DNA from: Marinobacter lipolyticus
GTDB taxonomy: Bacteria; Pseudomonadota; Gammaproteobacteria; Pseudomonadales; Oleiphilaceae
Reading direction: 5' to 3'
Length of the DNA: 64,000 nt
Assembly: GCF_018424605.1 (NCBI RefSeq)
Contig: NZ_QTKT01000005.1
Span: forward strand, 124,001-188,000
In this document: piece by piece, positions 39,707 to 47,775 of the stretch
Numbering within the stretch: position 1 is the first letter of the stretch
How the letters are laid out: every line of letters begins with the position of its first letter
Made by a program: the position numbers and the translations under genes
Notes under the pieces: model-generated
What the model was told of the DNA's origin: nothing
Database searches by the model: none
What the model saw: only the letters and a program-made list of their open reading frames with translations

Positions 39707-40450
39707 ATGGCACACCGCAACGAAATTCTCAAAACCATCGAGCAATGGCTCCAGCCAGAAAACTTCCAGGACTATTGCCCCAACGGCCTCCAGGTCGAGG
39801 GCAAAGACGAGATCAAAACCATCGTCACTGGCGTCACCGCCTCCAAAGCCCTGATTGATGCCGCCATCGACGCCAACGCGGATATGATCATCGTCCACCA
39901 CGGCTACTTCTGGAAAGGCGAAGATCAGCGTATCCAGGGCATGAAACGTCAGCGCATCAAACAGCTCCTCGACCACGACATGAACCTGGTCGCCTACCAT
40001 TTGCCGCTGGATGATCACCTGGAATACGGCAACAACCGCCAACTTGCCGATGTTCTGGGAATCCAGAACCCGCGACCGCTCGGTGGTTTGGTGTGGGAAG
40101 GCGAACTCCCACAGGCGATGAGCCCGGAACAGTTTGGTCAGGAGATCTCTGAAAAGCTCCATCGGGAGCCACTATGGGTGGGCGAGGGCAAGCCGCAGAT
40201 CAAGCGGGTAGGTTGGTGCACCGGTGCGGCGCAGGGCTTTATCAATATTGCTCTGGAAGCGGGGCTGGATGCCTATATCAGCGGGGAAATCTCAGAACCG
40301 ACGACGCATACCGCGCGCGAATGCGGCATCCACTACTACGCGGCCGGTCATCACGCAACGGAAAGATACGGTGTGAAGGCGCTGGGGAAGGCGTTGGAAA
40401 AAGAGTTCGGGGTAACTCACCGGTTCATAGATTGCGACAACCCGGTGTAA
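39707..40450 (+). CDS. Nif3-like dinuclear metal-centre protein
   Basis: 247 residues, NIF3/YbgI family. The metal-binding His residues are in IIVHHGYFWKGED and the C-terminal YYAAGHHATERYG. Some members are annotated as GTP cyclohydrolase 1 type 2, but the physiological reaction is not established. It is followed by hairpin copy 5 and converges on zapG. Confidence 0.93.
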   Translation: MAHRNEILKTIEQWLQPENFQDYCPNGLQVEGKDEIKTIVTGVTASKALIDAAIDANADMIIVHHGYFWKGEDQRIQGMKRQRIKQLLDHDMNLVAYHLPLDDHLEYGNNRQLADVLGIQNPRPLGGLVWEGELPQAMSPEQFGQEISEKLHREPLWVGEGKPQIKRVGWCTGAAQGFINIALEAGLDAYISGEISEPTTHTARECGIHYYAAGHHATERYGVKALGKALEKEFGVTHRFIDCDNPV

Positions 40451-40490
40451 CGATCAGAGAGGCCTTGGGGAAGCTAACGCCAGAGGTTGG

Positions 40491-40602
40491 GCGGTTGGCT
40501 GGTTTGTTCCTTCCAAAACTGTGCGGAGCCATGGATGGCGGAGCCCAAGCGTCACATGGATGTGCTTGAGCGTGTTTTGGAAGGAACAAGCCAGTCAGCC
40601 GC
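40491..40602 (+). repeat. Dispersed hairpin element, copy 5 (type B core)
   Basis: Arms 40491-40519 and 40574-40602 form a 29-bp stem with 26 Watson-Crick and 3 G-U pairs on the plus strand and no mismatch. The 54-nt core is the type B reference: TGTGCGGAGCCATGGATGG, CGGAGCCCAAGCGT, CACATGGATGTG, CTTGAGCGT. It lies between the convergent Nif3-family gene and zapG. Confidence 0.9.
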
Positions 40603-40639
40603 TTCACAAAATGTCGAGGGCCAGACGGCCCAAGCTGAA

Positions 40640-41086
40640 TCAGGCCTGAGAAGTAGAGGGCTTGTCGCCCTTCTTGAGTCCGAAATCCTCGGCCAAGGTA
40701 CCCTTGTCTTCTGGGCCAGCCTTGGGCGCATAATCACGGGGCGGCTCTACGCCACTGTCGCTGGTACCCTCGAGACGGGCGCGGGAGGCTTCCTGCTCCA
40801 GCTCATCCATCCAGTCCTCATCATTGCACAGCCGGTTCGCACCGCGCGCCATGTGCTGATTCACATCGCGATAGGCATCGTTGAAGCGACGTAAAAGGTG
40901 AGCGGATTCCATAAAGTGCTCATTCACCTGAGCCTGGTAGCGGGTGTACTCACTACGCAGTTCTTCAATCTGTTGCTCCACGCGCCGCTGGCGGAGATTG
41001 GTCGTCTGCCCCGAGCGACCCACCAGTACGCCGATGACAACGCCAACAACCAGTGCGGCAATGGCTGCCAGAATCAGGTTCGTCAT
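40640..41086 (-). CDS. zapG: DUF1043 Z-ring/envelope protein ZapG (YhcB)
   Basis: 148 residues. An N-terminal membrane helix (about 4-22, rich in A/V/G/I) is followed by a coiled coil (about 30-80) and a disordered hydrophilic tail. YhcB/ZapG proteins link cell division with envelope growth. It is divergent from zapE, a pairing seen widely in gammaproteobacteria. Confidence 0.88.
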   Translation of the reverse strand: MTNLILAAIAALVVGVVIGVLVGRSGQTTNLRQRRVEQQIEELRSEYTRYQAQVNEHFMESAHLLRRFNDAYRDVNQHMARGANRLCNDEDWMDELEQEASRARLEGTSDSGVEPPRDYAPKAGPEDKGTLAEDFGLKKGDKPSTSQA

Positions 41087-41317
41087 AAGATATGTCGTCC
41101 TTTAACAAGATGAAGAGCTCAACTCTTTGACGGAGTATAACGTTCCAAGTCGCCTGCGCCCATCCGCAAAGCCTGCGCCAATCGTCGTATTGCATCGTAC
41201 AGCCATCCCGCCGGCGGCGGCATCCACCGTCGGGCCGGCGCTGGCGTGGCGTAAACGCCGAAAATCGGCCACAATACGCCGCCGTAAATGAACGTCCACA
41301 CTTCGGGAACAGCCTTG

Positions 41318-42427
41318 ATGACCGCTCAAATGACCCCCTGGCAACGCTACCAGCAGGATCTCGAACGCCCGGAATTCCAGAAAGACCCGGCCCAGGCCGA
41401 TGCTGTCCAGCGACTGCAGTCACTTTACGACAAACTGGTGGCGGCCGAAAGCGAACGTCAGACCGGTTTGGCAAAACTTCGCAGAAAACTGAAAAAGGGC
41501 AGGCAGGAGCCGGTCAAGGGACTCTACTTCTGGGGTGGGGTAGGCCGCGGAAAAACCTACCTGATGGACACCTTCTACGAATCGCTGCCGTTTGATCGCA
41601 AAATGCGGGTGCATTTCCATCGCTTCATGCAGCGCGTTCACCACGAACTCAAATCCCTGAAAGGGGAAAAGAACCCGCTGGATCTGGTGGCGAAGAAATT
41701 CGCCGACGAAACCCGGGTGATCTGTTTCGACGAATTCTTCGTCTCCGACATCGGCGACGCCATGATACTGGCCACGCTGATGGATGGCCTGTTCAGTCGC
41801 GGCGTTTCCCTCGTCTGCACCTCCAACATCGTTCCGGACGGCCTCTATAAAGATGGTCTGCAGCGCGCGCGCTTCCTGCCGGCCATCGAACTGGTGAAAA
41901 AATACACCGAAGTGGTCAATGTCGATGGTGGCGTGGACTACCGTCTGCGTACCCTCGAGCAGGCTGAGCTGTACCACTTCCCCTTGGACGATGAGGCCGA
42001 CGTCAGCCTTCGTCGGAGTTACGATGCCCTTGCGGTCGAAGCCGCCAAGCACAGCAAAACCATGGAGATCAACGGCCGCAAGATTCCTGCGATCGCTCAC
42101 GCCGACGACGTGGTCTGGTTTGATTTCAAGGATGTGTGTGACGGCCCGCGTAGCCAGAATGACTACATCGAGCTGGCCCGCCAGTTCCACGCCATCATCA
42201 TCAGTAATGTCCCGGTGCTCGGTGGTGACAAGGACGACCAGGCTCGTCGTTTCGTCAACATGATCGACGAGTTCTACGACCGCAACGTCAAAGTCATCAT
42301 CTCTGCAGCGGCGGCCATCACCGAGCTCTATGCCGGCGGCCGGCTGAGCTTCGAATTCGAGCGGACCGAATCGCGGCTGCTGGAGATGCAGTCCCGGGAA
42401 TATCTGGAAGCGGCGCACAAGCCGTAG
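41318..42427 (+). CDS. zapE: Cell division protein ZapE (AFG1-like ATPase)
   Basis: 369 residues from ATG 41318. Walker A is GGVGRGKTYLMD and Walker B VICFDEFFVSD, the AFG1 form. ZapE associates with the Z-ring late in division. ATG 41288 would add ten residues; MTPWQRYQQDL is the conserved family start region. Confidence 0.93.
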   Translation: MTAQMTPWQRYQQDLERPEFQKDPAQADAVQRLQSLYDKLVAAESERQTGLAKLRRKLKKGRQEPVKGLYFWGGVGRGKTYLMDTFYESLPFDRKMRVHFHRFMQRVHHELKSLKGEKNPLDLVAKKFADETRVICFDEFFVSDIGDAMILATLMDGLFSRGVSLVCTSNIVPDGLYKDGLQRARFLPAIELVKKYTEVVNVDGGVDYRLRTLEQAELYHFPLDDEADVSLRRSYDALAVEAAKHSKTMEINGRKIPAIAHADDVVWFDFKDVCDGPRSQNDYIELARQFHAIIISNVPVLGGDKDDQARRFVNMIDEFYDRNVKVIISAAAAITELYAGGRLSFEFERTESRLLEMQSREYLEAAHKP

Positions 42428-42498
42428 TGCGGATCAGCGCAGCGTGACCCGACCAATCGACCAAACAAACACGTAACCAATCAAAGAGAGATTCAGTT

Positions 42499-43683
42499 AT
42501 GAGCACAGACAACGTAGTGATCGTCAGCGGCGTACGGACCCCCATGGGCGGCTTTCAGGGCAGCCTGGCAGACGTCAGCGCTCCGGAACTCGGCGCCATC
42601 ACCATTGCTGAAGCGGTAAAGCGCGCCGGACTGCAGCCGGCGGATGTGCAGGAAGTCATCATGGGCAACGTGCTGCCCGCCGGCCTCAAGCAGGGTCCGG
42701 CCCGTCAGGCCATGCGCAAGGCCGGTCTGCCCGACCACACCGGTGCCACCACTATCAACAAGCTGTGCGGCTCTGGCATGAAGGCCGCCATGTTCGCCCA
42801 CGACCTGATCAAGGCCGGCAGCAACGACATTATGGTAGCCGGCGGCATGGAAAGCATGTCCAACGCTCCCTATGTACTCCAGGGTGTGCGCAAGGGTTAC
42901 CGTATGGGGCCGGGTCAGGCACCGCAGGACCATATGTTCCTGGACGGCCTTGAAGACGCCGAGACCGGTCGCCTGATGGGTGCCTTCGCTCAGGAAATGG
43001 CGGACAAGAAGGGATACACCCGTGAAGAGATGGACGAGTACGCGATCACGTCCCTGACCCGCGCCAAGAAGGCTATCGAAGAGGGTCTGCTGAAGGACGA
43101 AATCATTCCGGTTACCGTGAAGACCCGTAAGGGCGATGTGGTGGTGGAAGACGATGAGCAACCCCACAACGCCAATATTGAAAAGATTCCGAGCCTGCGC
43201 CCGGCGTTTGCCAAAGACGGTACCGTGACTGCGGCGAACGCTTCCTCCATCTCCGACGGCGCCTCGGCGCTGGTGCTGATGCGCGAATCCGAAGCCGAGA
43301 AGCGTGGTCTCAAGCCGCTGGCCCGCATTGTTGGCCACAGCACGCAGTCTCAGCATCCCTCGGAGTTCACCTGTGCCCCGGTTGGCGCTATTGAGACGCT
43401 GTTCGCCAGGACTGGTTGGAGCAAGGAAGATGTCGATCTGTTCGAGATCAACGAAGCCTTTGCCATGGTAGCCATGATGCCAATCCGCGAACTGGGCCTG
43501 GACCCGGAGAAAGTGAACATCCACGGTGGCGCCTGCGCCCAGGGGCACCCGGTGGGTTCTACTGGCTCCCGTCTTCTGGTCACCCTGATGTACGCGCTGC
43601 AGCGCTACGGCAAGAAAAAAGGCGTGGCAGCGCTGTGTATTGGTGGTGGCGAAGCGACTGCGATGGCTATCGAGCTGCTGTAA
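42499..43683 (+). CDS. Acetyl-CoA acetyltransferase (thiolase)
   Basis: 394 residues, thiolase II family. The nucleophile is C90 (INKLCGSGMKA) and NEAFAMV is present. The C-terminal catalytic motifs are GGACAQGHPVGSTGSR (His) and LCIGGGEATAMAIEL (Cys). It condenses two acetyl-CoA to acetoacetyl-CoA or runs in reverse; the physiological direction is unknown. GAGAGA precedes the ATG. The gene stands alone and is followed by two hairpin elements. Confidence 0.93.
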   Translation: MSTDNVVIVSGVRTPMGGFQGSLADVSAPELGAITIAEAVKRAGLQPADVQEVIMGNVLPAGLKQGPARQAMRKAGLPDHTGATTINKLCGSGMKAAMFAHDLIKAGSNDIMVAGGMESMSNAPYVLQGVRKGYRMGPGQAPQDHMFLDGLEDAETGRLMGAFAQEMADKKGYTREEMDEYAITSLTRAKKAIEEGLLKDEIIPVTVKTRKGDVVVEDDEQPHNANIEKIPSLRPAFAKDGTVTAANASSISDGASALVLMRESEAEKRGLKPLARIVGHSTQSQHPSEFTCAPVGAIETLFARTGWSKEDVDLFEINEAFAMVAMMPIRELGLDPEKVNIHGGACAQGHPVGSTGSRLLVTLMYALQRYGKKKGVAALCIGGGEATAMAIELL

Positions 43684-43702
43684 CCTACGGATCTTGGTGT
43701 TT

Positions 43703-43815
43703 TGGGGAGGGGGAAATCTCTCTCCAAAACACGCTCCTTCGGCACATCCATGTGACGCTTGGGCTCCGCCATCCATGGCTCCGCACAGTTTTGGAGAGAG
43801 ATTCCCCCCTCCCCA
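43703..43815 (-). repeat. Dispersed hairpin element, copy 6 (type B core, reversed)
   Basis: Arms 43703-43730 and 43788-43815 pair over 28 positions. The one imperfect pair is A-C on the plus strand, and therefore U-G on the minus strand, which is the core-sense strand. The 57-nt core has GGAGCCATGGATGGCGGAG and CACATGGATGTG plus an insertion that adds another GGA (CGAAGGAG). It lies 19 bp past the thiolase stop, antisense to it. Confidence 0.88.
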
Positions 43816-43869
43816 TCAAGCCTTGAGTTACCTTCAAGCGACTTGCAAGAAGACCCTTTCTTAGCAGGG

Positions 43870-43982
43870 GCGCAAAGGGGCGCTTTTCTCCCCGGGAAAG
43901 TCGGAGGCCATGGATGGCCGGAGAACAAGCGCACAGGGATGTGCTTGTAGCGTTTCCCGGGGAGAAAAGCGCCCCTTTGTGC
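43870..43982 (+). repeat. Dispersed hairpin element, copy 7 (type A core)
   Basis: Arms 43870-43899 and 43953-43982 form a 30-bp stem with 29 Watson-Crick and 1 G-U pair, extendable by two more G-U pairs. The 53-nt core carries GGAGGCCATGGATGGCCGG and GCACAGGGATGTGC, identical to copy 4 over most of its length. The outer arms (for example GGGGCGCTTTTCTCCCC) share nothing with copy 4. Confidence 0.9.
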
Positions 43983-44252
43983 TTGCACCCAAGTTAAGGA
44001 TGCTGACGCCGCGGAAAAGGGGTCAATAAACAAGGTGGTTGCATTCAATTTTGTTGTCTATAGTGATTCTGTGCGAGGGAACCCGGCGGTTAAAAAAGGG
44101 TGTGAAAGCAAAATCATACTTTTGACTGATCAAAGCGCCCGAGGGCGTTAGCTATAGTGCCAACATCACGAGCACTGTGCATGAAGCCTCCAAACATCGT
44201 GAACACCAATAATCAGAGCAGCGACTCAGAACAACAATGGAGTAGCCTTCCA

Positions 44253-46106
44253 ATGACAAGAAAAACACAACAATGGCAGCAGTGGACCAAATTGCCGCTG
44301 GCCGTAGCGGTTGCAGCCGGTATGTCCGGTCAGGCAGCTGCCTATTCGTTTTACATGGGGGACGTAGAAGCCCAGTTCAACACCACGCTGTCATACGGCG
44401 CTACCTGGCGGACACAGGAGCGTGACCGTCGCCTGATCGCCCAGGGTAACCTCGGTCCTGAATTTGCGAACACCACCGTTGGCGCTTCAACCAACAACTA
44501 CGACGACGGCAACCTCAACTTCGAAAAAGGCGATGTGGTTTCCCACGTGGCCAAAGGCAACAGTGAACTGTTCCTGAACTACAACGTTGACGGCCAGTAC
44601 CTGACTCGCGTCGGTGGCCTGTTGCGTGGCCGCTACTGGTACGACTTTGAACTCAAAGACGGCGACCGCGCCGTTGATGACGTAGGCCAGCAGCGTGAAC
44701 TGAACGACGAAGCCAAAGACAACGCCTCTGGCGGCGAAATCCTCGACGCCTACGTATTCTCCGACTGGTACTTCGGTAACGTGCCGGTCAGTTTGCGCTA
44801 CGGTAAGCAGGTACTGAGCTGGGGTGAGAGCACCTTCATTCAGGGTGGCATCAACGTAATCAACCCGGTCGACGTGCCGGCTTTTCGTGCGCCCGGTTCC
44901 GAGCTGAAAGACGCTCTGCTGCCGGTTGAAATGTTCTACATGTCCGCCGGTGTGACCGAAAACGTCACCGTGGAAACTTTCGTGCAGGCCGATTGGGAGC
45001 CTGTTCGTCCGGATGACTGTGGTACTTTCTTCTCCACCAACGACTTTGCCGCCGATGGATGTGGTCCGGTTCTGCTGGCCGGTCAGTTGCCCGATTCGCA
45101 GGCTCTGGCGCAGGGCTTCATTGCGCCGCGTCTGGGCGACAAGGAAGCGGATTCCCGGGATCAGTTCGGTGTGGCACTGCGCTGGTACGTGCCTGCGCTG
45201 AACGATTCCGAGCTGGGTTTCTACTACATCAAGTACAACAGCCGTCTGCCGTACGTCAGCGGTACCGTGCGTGACGACCGTGAAGGTGAGCGTTTCCCGT
45301 CCTACTTCATCGAGTACCCGGAAAACATCAACTTGTACGGTGTCAGCATCAACACCACCACACCGGGTGGCTGGTCGCTGGGTGCGGAATATTCCTTCCG
45401 CGACAACATGCCGATCCAGTGGAACGCGTTCGAGCTGATCTACGGTGGCCTTCAGCAGGTCAACCCGGAAACCGGCGAGCCGGCCAGTTTGCTGCAGGTC
45501 CAGCGTGAAGAAGAGGCGGGCGGTGCGGATCTGCGCGGCCAGGAAGTGGAAGGCTACGACCGCTTCAACGTTTCTCAGGCGCAGTTCACCCTGATCAAGT
45601 TCTTTGACCAGGTAATGGGCGCCAGCCGTCTGTCGCTGATCACTGAATTCGGCGCGACCTACGTTCACGATCTGCCGGACCAGGACGAAGCCCGTTACGG
45701 TCGTTCAGGTACCTTCGGTATCGGTGAGCTGCCGGGCGGCGCCTGTGATGGCACCGGCGCAACCGGTGCAGCTCTGAACATCAACGCCAGCTACTGCACC
45801 CAGGATGGCTTCGTGACAGACTTCTCATGGGGCTACCGCACCCGTCTGGTCTGGGATTACCCGAACGCCATCGCAGGTATCAACCTGTCACCACAGCTGG
45901 CGTGGAGCCATGACGTGGAGGGCTATGGTCCGCAGCCGGGTGGTGCGTTCAATGAAGACCAGAAGGCAATCGGTGTATCGCTGCAGGGCGTCTACCAGAA
46001 CAAGATTACCGGTAACATCGGCTACACAAACTTTTTCGGCGGCAAACCGTATAACGAGTTGACCGACCGTGATTTCGTGAGTGCGAGCGTTTCCTACTCC
46101 TTCTGA
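44253..46106 (+). CDS. DUF1302 outer-membrane beta-barrel protein
   Basis: 617 residues. A signal peptide (positive start, hydrophobic LPLAVAVAAGMSG, cleavage after AAA) is followed by a beta-strand-rich protein ending in SASVSYSF, with the terminal Phe typical of outer-membrane barrels. This is the DUF1302 family, often paired with DUF1329 in bacteria using hydrophobic substrates; a role in lipid or sterol passage is suggested from such contexts but unproven. ATG 44253 was chosen for the signal peptide; 44181 and 44157 are in frame upstream. It precedes the DUF1329 gene by 33 bp. Confidence 0.85.
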   Translation: MTRKTQQWQQWTKLPLAVAVAAGMSGQAAAYSFYMGDVEAQFNTTLSYGATWRTQERDRRLIAQGNLGPEFANTTVGASTNNYDDGNLNFEKGDVVSHVAKGNSELFLNYNVDGQYLTRVGGLLRGRYWYDFELKDGDRAVDDVGQQRELNDEAKDNASGGEILDAYVFSDWYFGNVPVSLRYGKQVLSWGESTFIQGGINVINPVDVPAFRAPGSELKDALLPVEMFYMSAGVTENVTVETFVQADWEPVRPDDCGTFFSTNDFAADGCGPVLLAGQLPDSQALAQGFIAPRLGDKEADSRDQFGVALRWYVPALNDSELGFYYIKYNSRLPYVSGTVRDDREGERFPSYFIEYPENINLYGVSINTTTPGGWSLGAEYSFRDNMPIQWNAFELIYGGLQQVNPETGEPASLLQVQREEEAGGADLRGQEVEGYDRFNVSQAQFTLIKFFDQVMGASRLSLITEFGATYVHDLPDQDEARYGRSGTFGIGELPGGACDGTGATGAALNINASYCTQDGFVTDFSWGYRTRLVWDYPNAIAGINLSPQLAWSHDVEGYGPQPGGAFNEDQKAIGVSLQGVYQNKITGNIGYTNFFGGKPYNELTDRDFVSASVSYSF

Positions 46107-46139
46107 ACCGGAACGAATTCGTTTAACGAGGTAATTTAA

Positions 46140-47501
46140 ATGAAACTGAACAAGAAACTACTGGCCTCAGGTGTCATTGCCGCAACTCTTTTTGCGGGCA
46201 ATGCCTTCGGCGCAGTATCCGCAGAGGAAGCGGCCAAACTTGGCGATTCCCTGACCCCGATGGGCGCGGAAAAAGCCGGTAACGGCGGTGCCATCCCGGC
46301 GTGGGATGGTGGTCTGACCGAGGCGCCGGCTGGCTACAACAATGATGGCATTTACATCAATCCGTTCCCGAACGACGAAGTGCAGTTCACTATCGATCAG
46401 AGCAACGTCGACGAATACGCCGACAAGCTGTCCCCCGGGCAGGTCGCGATGATCCGCAAGTACGACGACTACAAGATCCCGGTCTACCAGACCCGTCGGA
46501 CTGCGGCCTATCCGCAGTCGGTGATGGACGAGACCGTAAAGAACGCGACCAGCGCCGAACTGATCAAGGATGGCAACGGTATTGCCAACTATCAGGACGC
46601 CACGCCGTTCCCGATTCCGAACAACGGTGTGGAAGCTATCTGGAACCACATCACCCGCTACCGTGGCGGTTCTGTACAGCGTAACGTGGGTCAGGTAACA
46701 CCGACCGAGGGCGGGGCTTACAGTGTGGTCAAGTTCCAGGACGAACTGACGTGGCGCGCCTATCTGGAGGACTACGCTCCGGATGAGGATCCCAACGTTC
46801 TGTTCTACTTCAAGCAGGCCATCACTGCGCCGGCCCGTCTGGCGGGTAACGTACTGCTGGTTCATGAAACCCTCGACCAGGTCGCCGAGCCGCGTCGTGC
46901 GTGGGTATATAACGCCGGTCAGCGTCGCGTCCGTCGTGCCCCGCAGGTTGCTTATGACGGGCCGGGTACAGCGGCCGACGGCATGCGTACCTCAGACAAC
47001 TTCGACATGTTCAACGGTGCCCCGGATCGCTACAACTGGGAGCTGGTCGGCAAGAAAGAGATGTACATCCCGTACAACTCTTACCAGCTGGTCGATCGTG
47101 ACCTGTCCTACGATGACATCATCAAGGCAGGCCACATTAACCAGGATCTGACCCGGTATGAGCTGCACCGCGTGTGGCACGTGCGCGCCACCCTCAAGGA
47201 AGGTGAACGTCACATCTATGCCCAGCGTGACTTCTACATTGATGAAGACACCTGGCAGGCCAGCGTGATCGACCATTACGATGGCCGTGGCGAGCTGTGG
47301 CGTGTTGCCGAAGCCCACGCCATGCAGTTCTACGATCAGGAAATCCCCTGGTACGCCATCGAAGTTCTGTATGATCTGCTCTCTGGTCGGTATCTGGCCC
47401 TGGGCCTGACCAACGAAGAGAACGACCCGTACACCTTCGGTGTCGAGCGTAACTCCCGCGAGTACACGCCTGCGGCCCTGCGTCGCGCCGGTACCCGGTA
47501 A
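46140..47501 (+). CDS. DUF1329 periplasmic/outer-membrane-associated protein
   Basis: 453 residues with a signal peptide (hydrophobic 9-26, cleavage near AVSA). The mature domain is DUF1329, predicted to resemble the LolA/LolB lipid-binding fold. Typical features are TPMGAEKAGNGGAIPAWDGG near the start and the conserved ERHIYAQRDFYIDEDTW. It is cotranscribed with the DUF1302 gene (33-bp gap, GAGGTAAT before ATG) and ends at a strong terminator. The pair probably works together in the envelope; the substrate is not known. Confidence 0.85.
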   Translation: MKLNKKLLASGVIAATLFAGNAFGAVSAEEAAKLGDSLTPMGAEKAGNGGAIPAWDGGLTEAPAGYNNDGIYINPFPNDEVQFTIDQSNVDEYADKLSPGQVAMIRKYDDYKIPVYQTRRTAAYPQSVMDETVKNATSAELIKDGNGIANYQDATPFPIPNNGVEAIWNHITRYRGGSVQRNVGQVTPTEGGAYSVVKFQDELTWRAYLEDYAPDEDPNVLFYFKQAITAPARLAGNVLLVHETLDQVAEPRRAWVYNAGQRRVRRAPQVAYDGPGTAADGMRTSDNFDMFNGAPDRYNWELVGKKEMYIPYNSYQLVDRDLSYDDIIKAGHINQDLTRYELHRVWHVRATLKEGERHIYAQRDFYIDEDTWQASVIDHYDGRGELWRVAEAHAMQFYDQEIPWYAIEVLYDLLSGRYLALGLTNEENDPYTFGVERNSREYTPAALRRAGTR

Positions 47502-47520
47502 GACGACGCGTTCGGCTGGA

Positions 47521-47550
47521 AGCGGCGGGCTCAGGCCCGCCGCTTTTTTT
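47521..47550 (+). terminator. Rho-independent terminator of the DUF1302/DUF1329 operon
   Basis: A 10-bp stem AGCGGCGGGC / GCCCGCCGCT with a 4-nt loop, followed by seven T, 20 bp past the DUF1329 stop. Confidence 0.93.
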
Positions 47551-47775
47551 GTCCTCAGAAAACCCTCTGATACGTCCGCGCTGTAAATTCGACACCGCAA
47601 AACAGTCTGTTACGTCAAAGTTTTGCAGCTTACCCCGCATTTGGTTTAACCTCTCTCTCATACTAAAGGCGTACCCGAAGACGGTACCCGCAGAAATGTG
47701 CACAGATTGCATTTTCCGGAAGCGCAGCGGCCTGACAGGGTGCTGCCCGTGATCCGGACCTGAACGGGGCGAAGT
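47551..47775. other. Spacer upstream of the LuxR/MalT-type regulator
   Basis: 225 bp with no ORF. It contains GTACCCG twice (about 47671 and 47686) near the middle of a CG-poor stretch, which could be a regulator site. No promoter with both good hexamers is evident. Confidence 0.35.

Larger units (their letters stand above)
43684..44252. other. Long spacer between the thiolase and DUF1302 genes
   Basis: 569 bp. The left half holds hairpin elements 6 and 7 in opposite orientation with about 54 bp between them. The right half should carry the promoter of the DUF1302/DUF1329 pair: CTATAGTG occurs at about 44058 and at 44152, the latter just after the small inverted repeat CGCC...GGCG (44136-44147). 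Neither has a good -35 at normal spacing, which would fit an activator-dependent promoter. Confidence 0.5.

Noticed and set aside
43703..43982. Integron attC sites or a CRISPR array
   Set aside because: attC sites have conserved ends and variable centres, the reverse of what is seen. The copies are dispersed without regular spacers, and no integrase or cas gene is present.
44157..44252. Upstream start of the DUF1302 protein
   Set aside because: It would put about 30 hydrophilic residues before the signal peptide; ATG 44253 gives a normal signal sequence.
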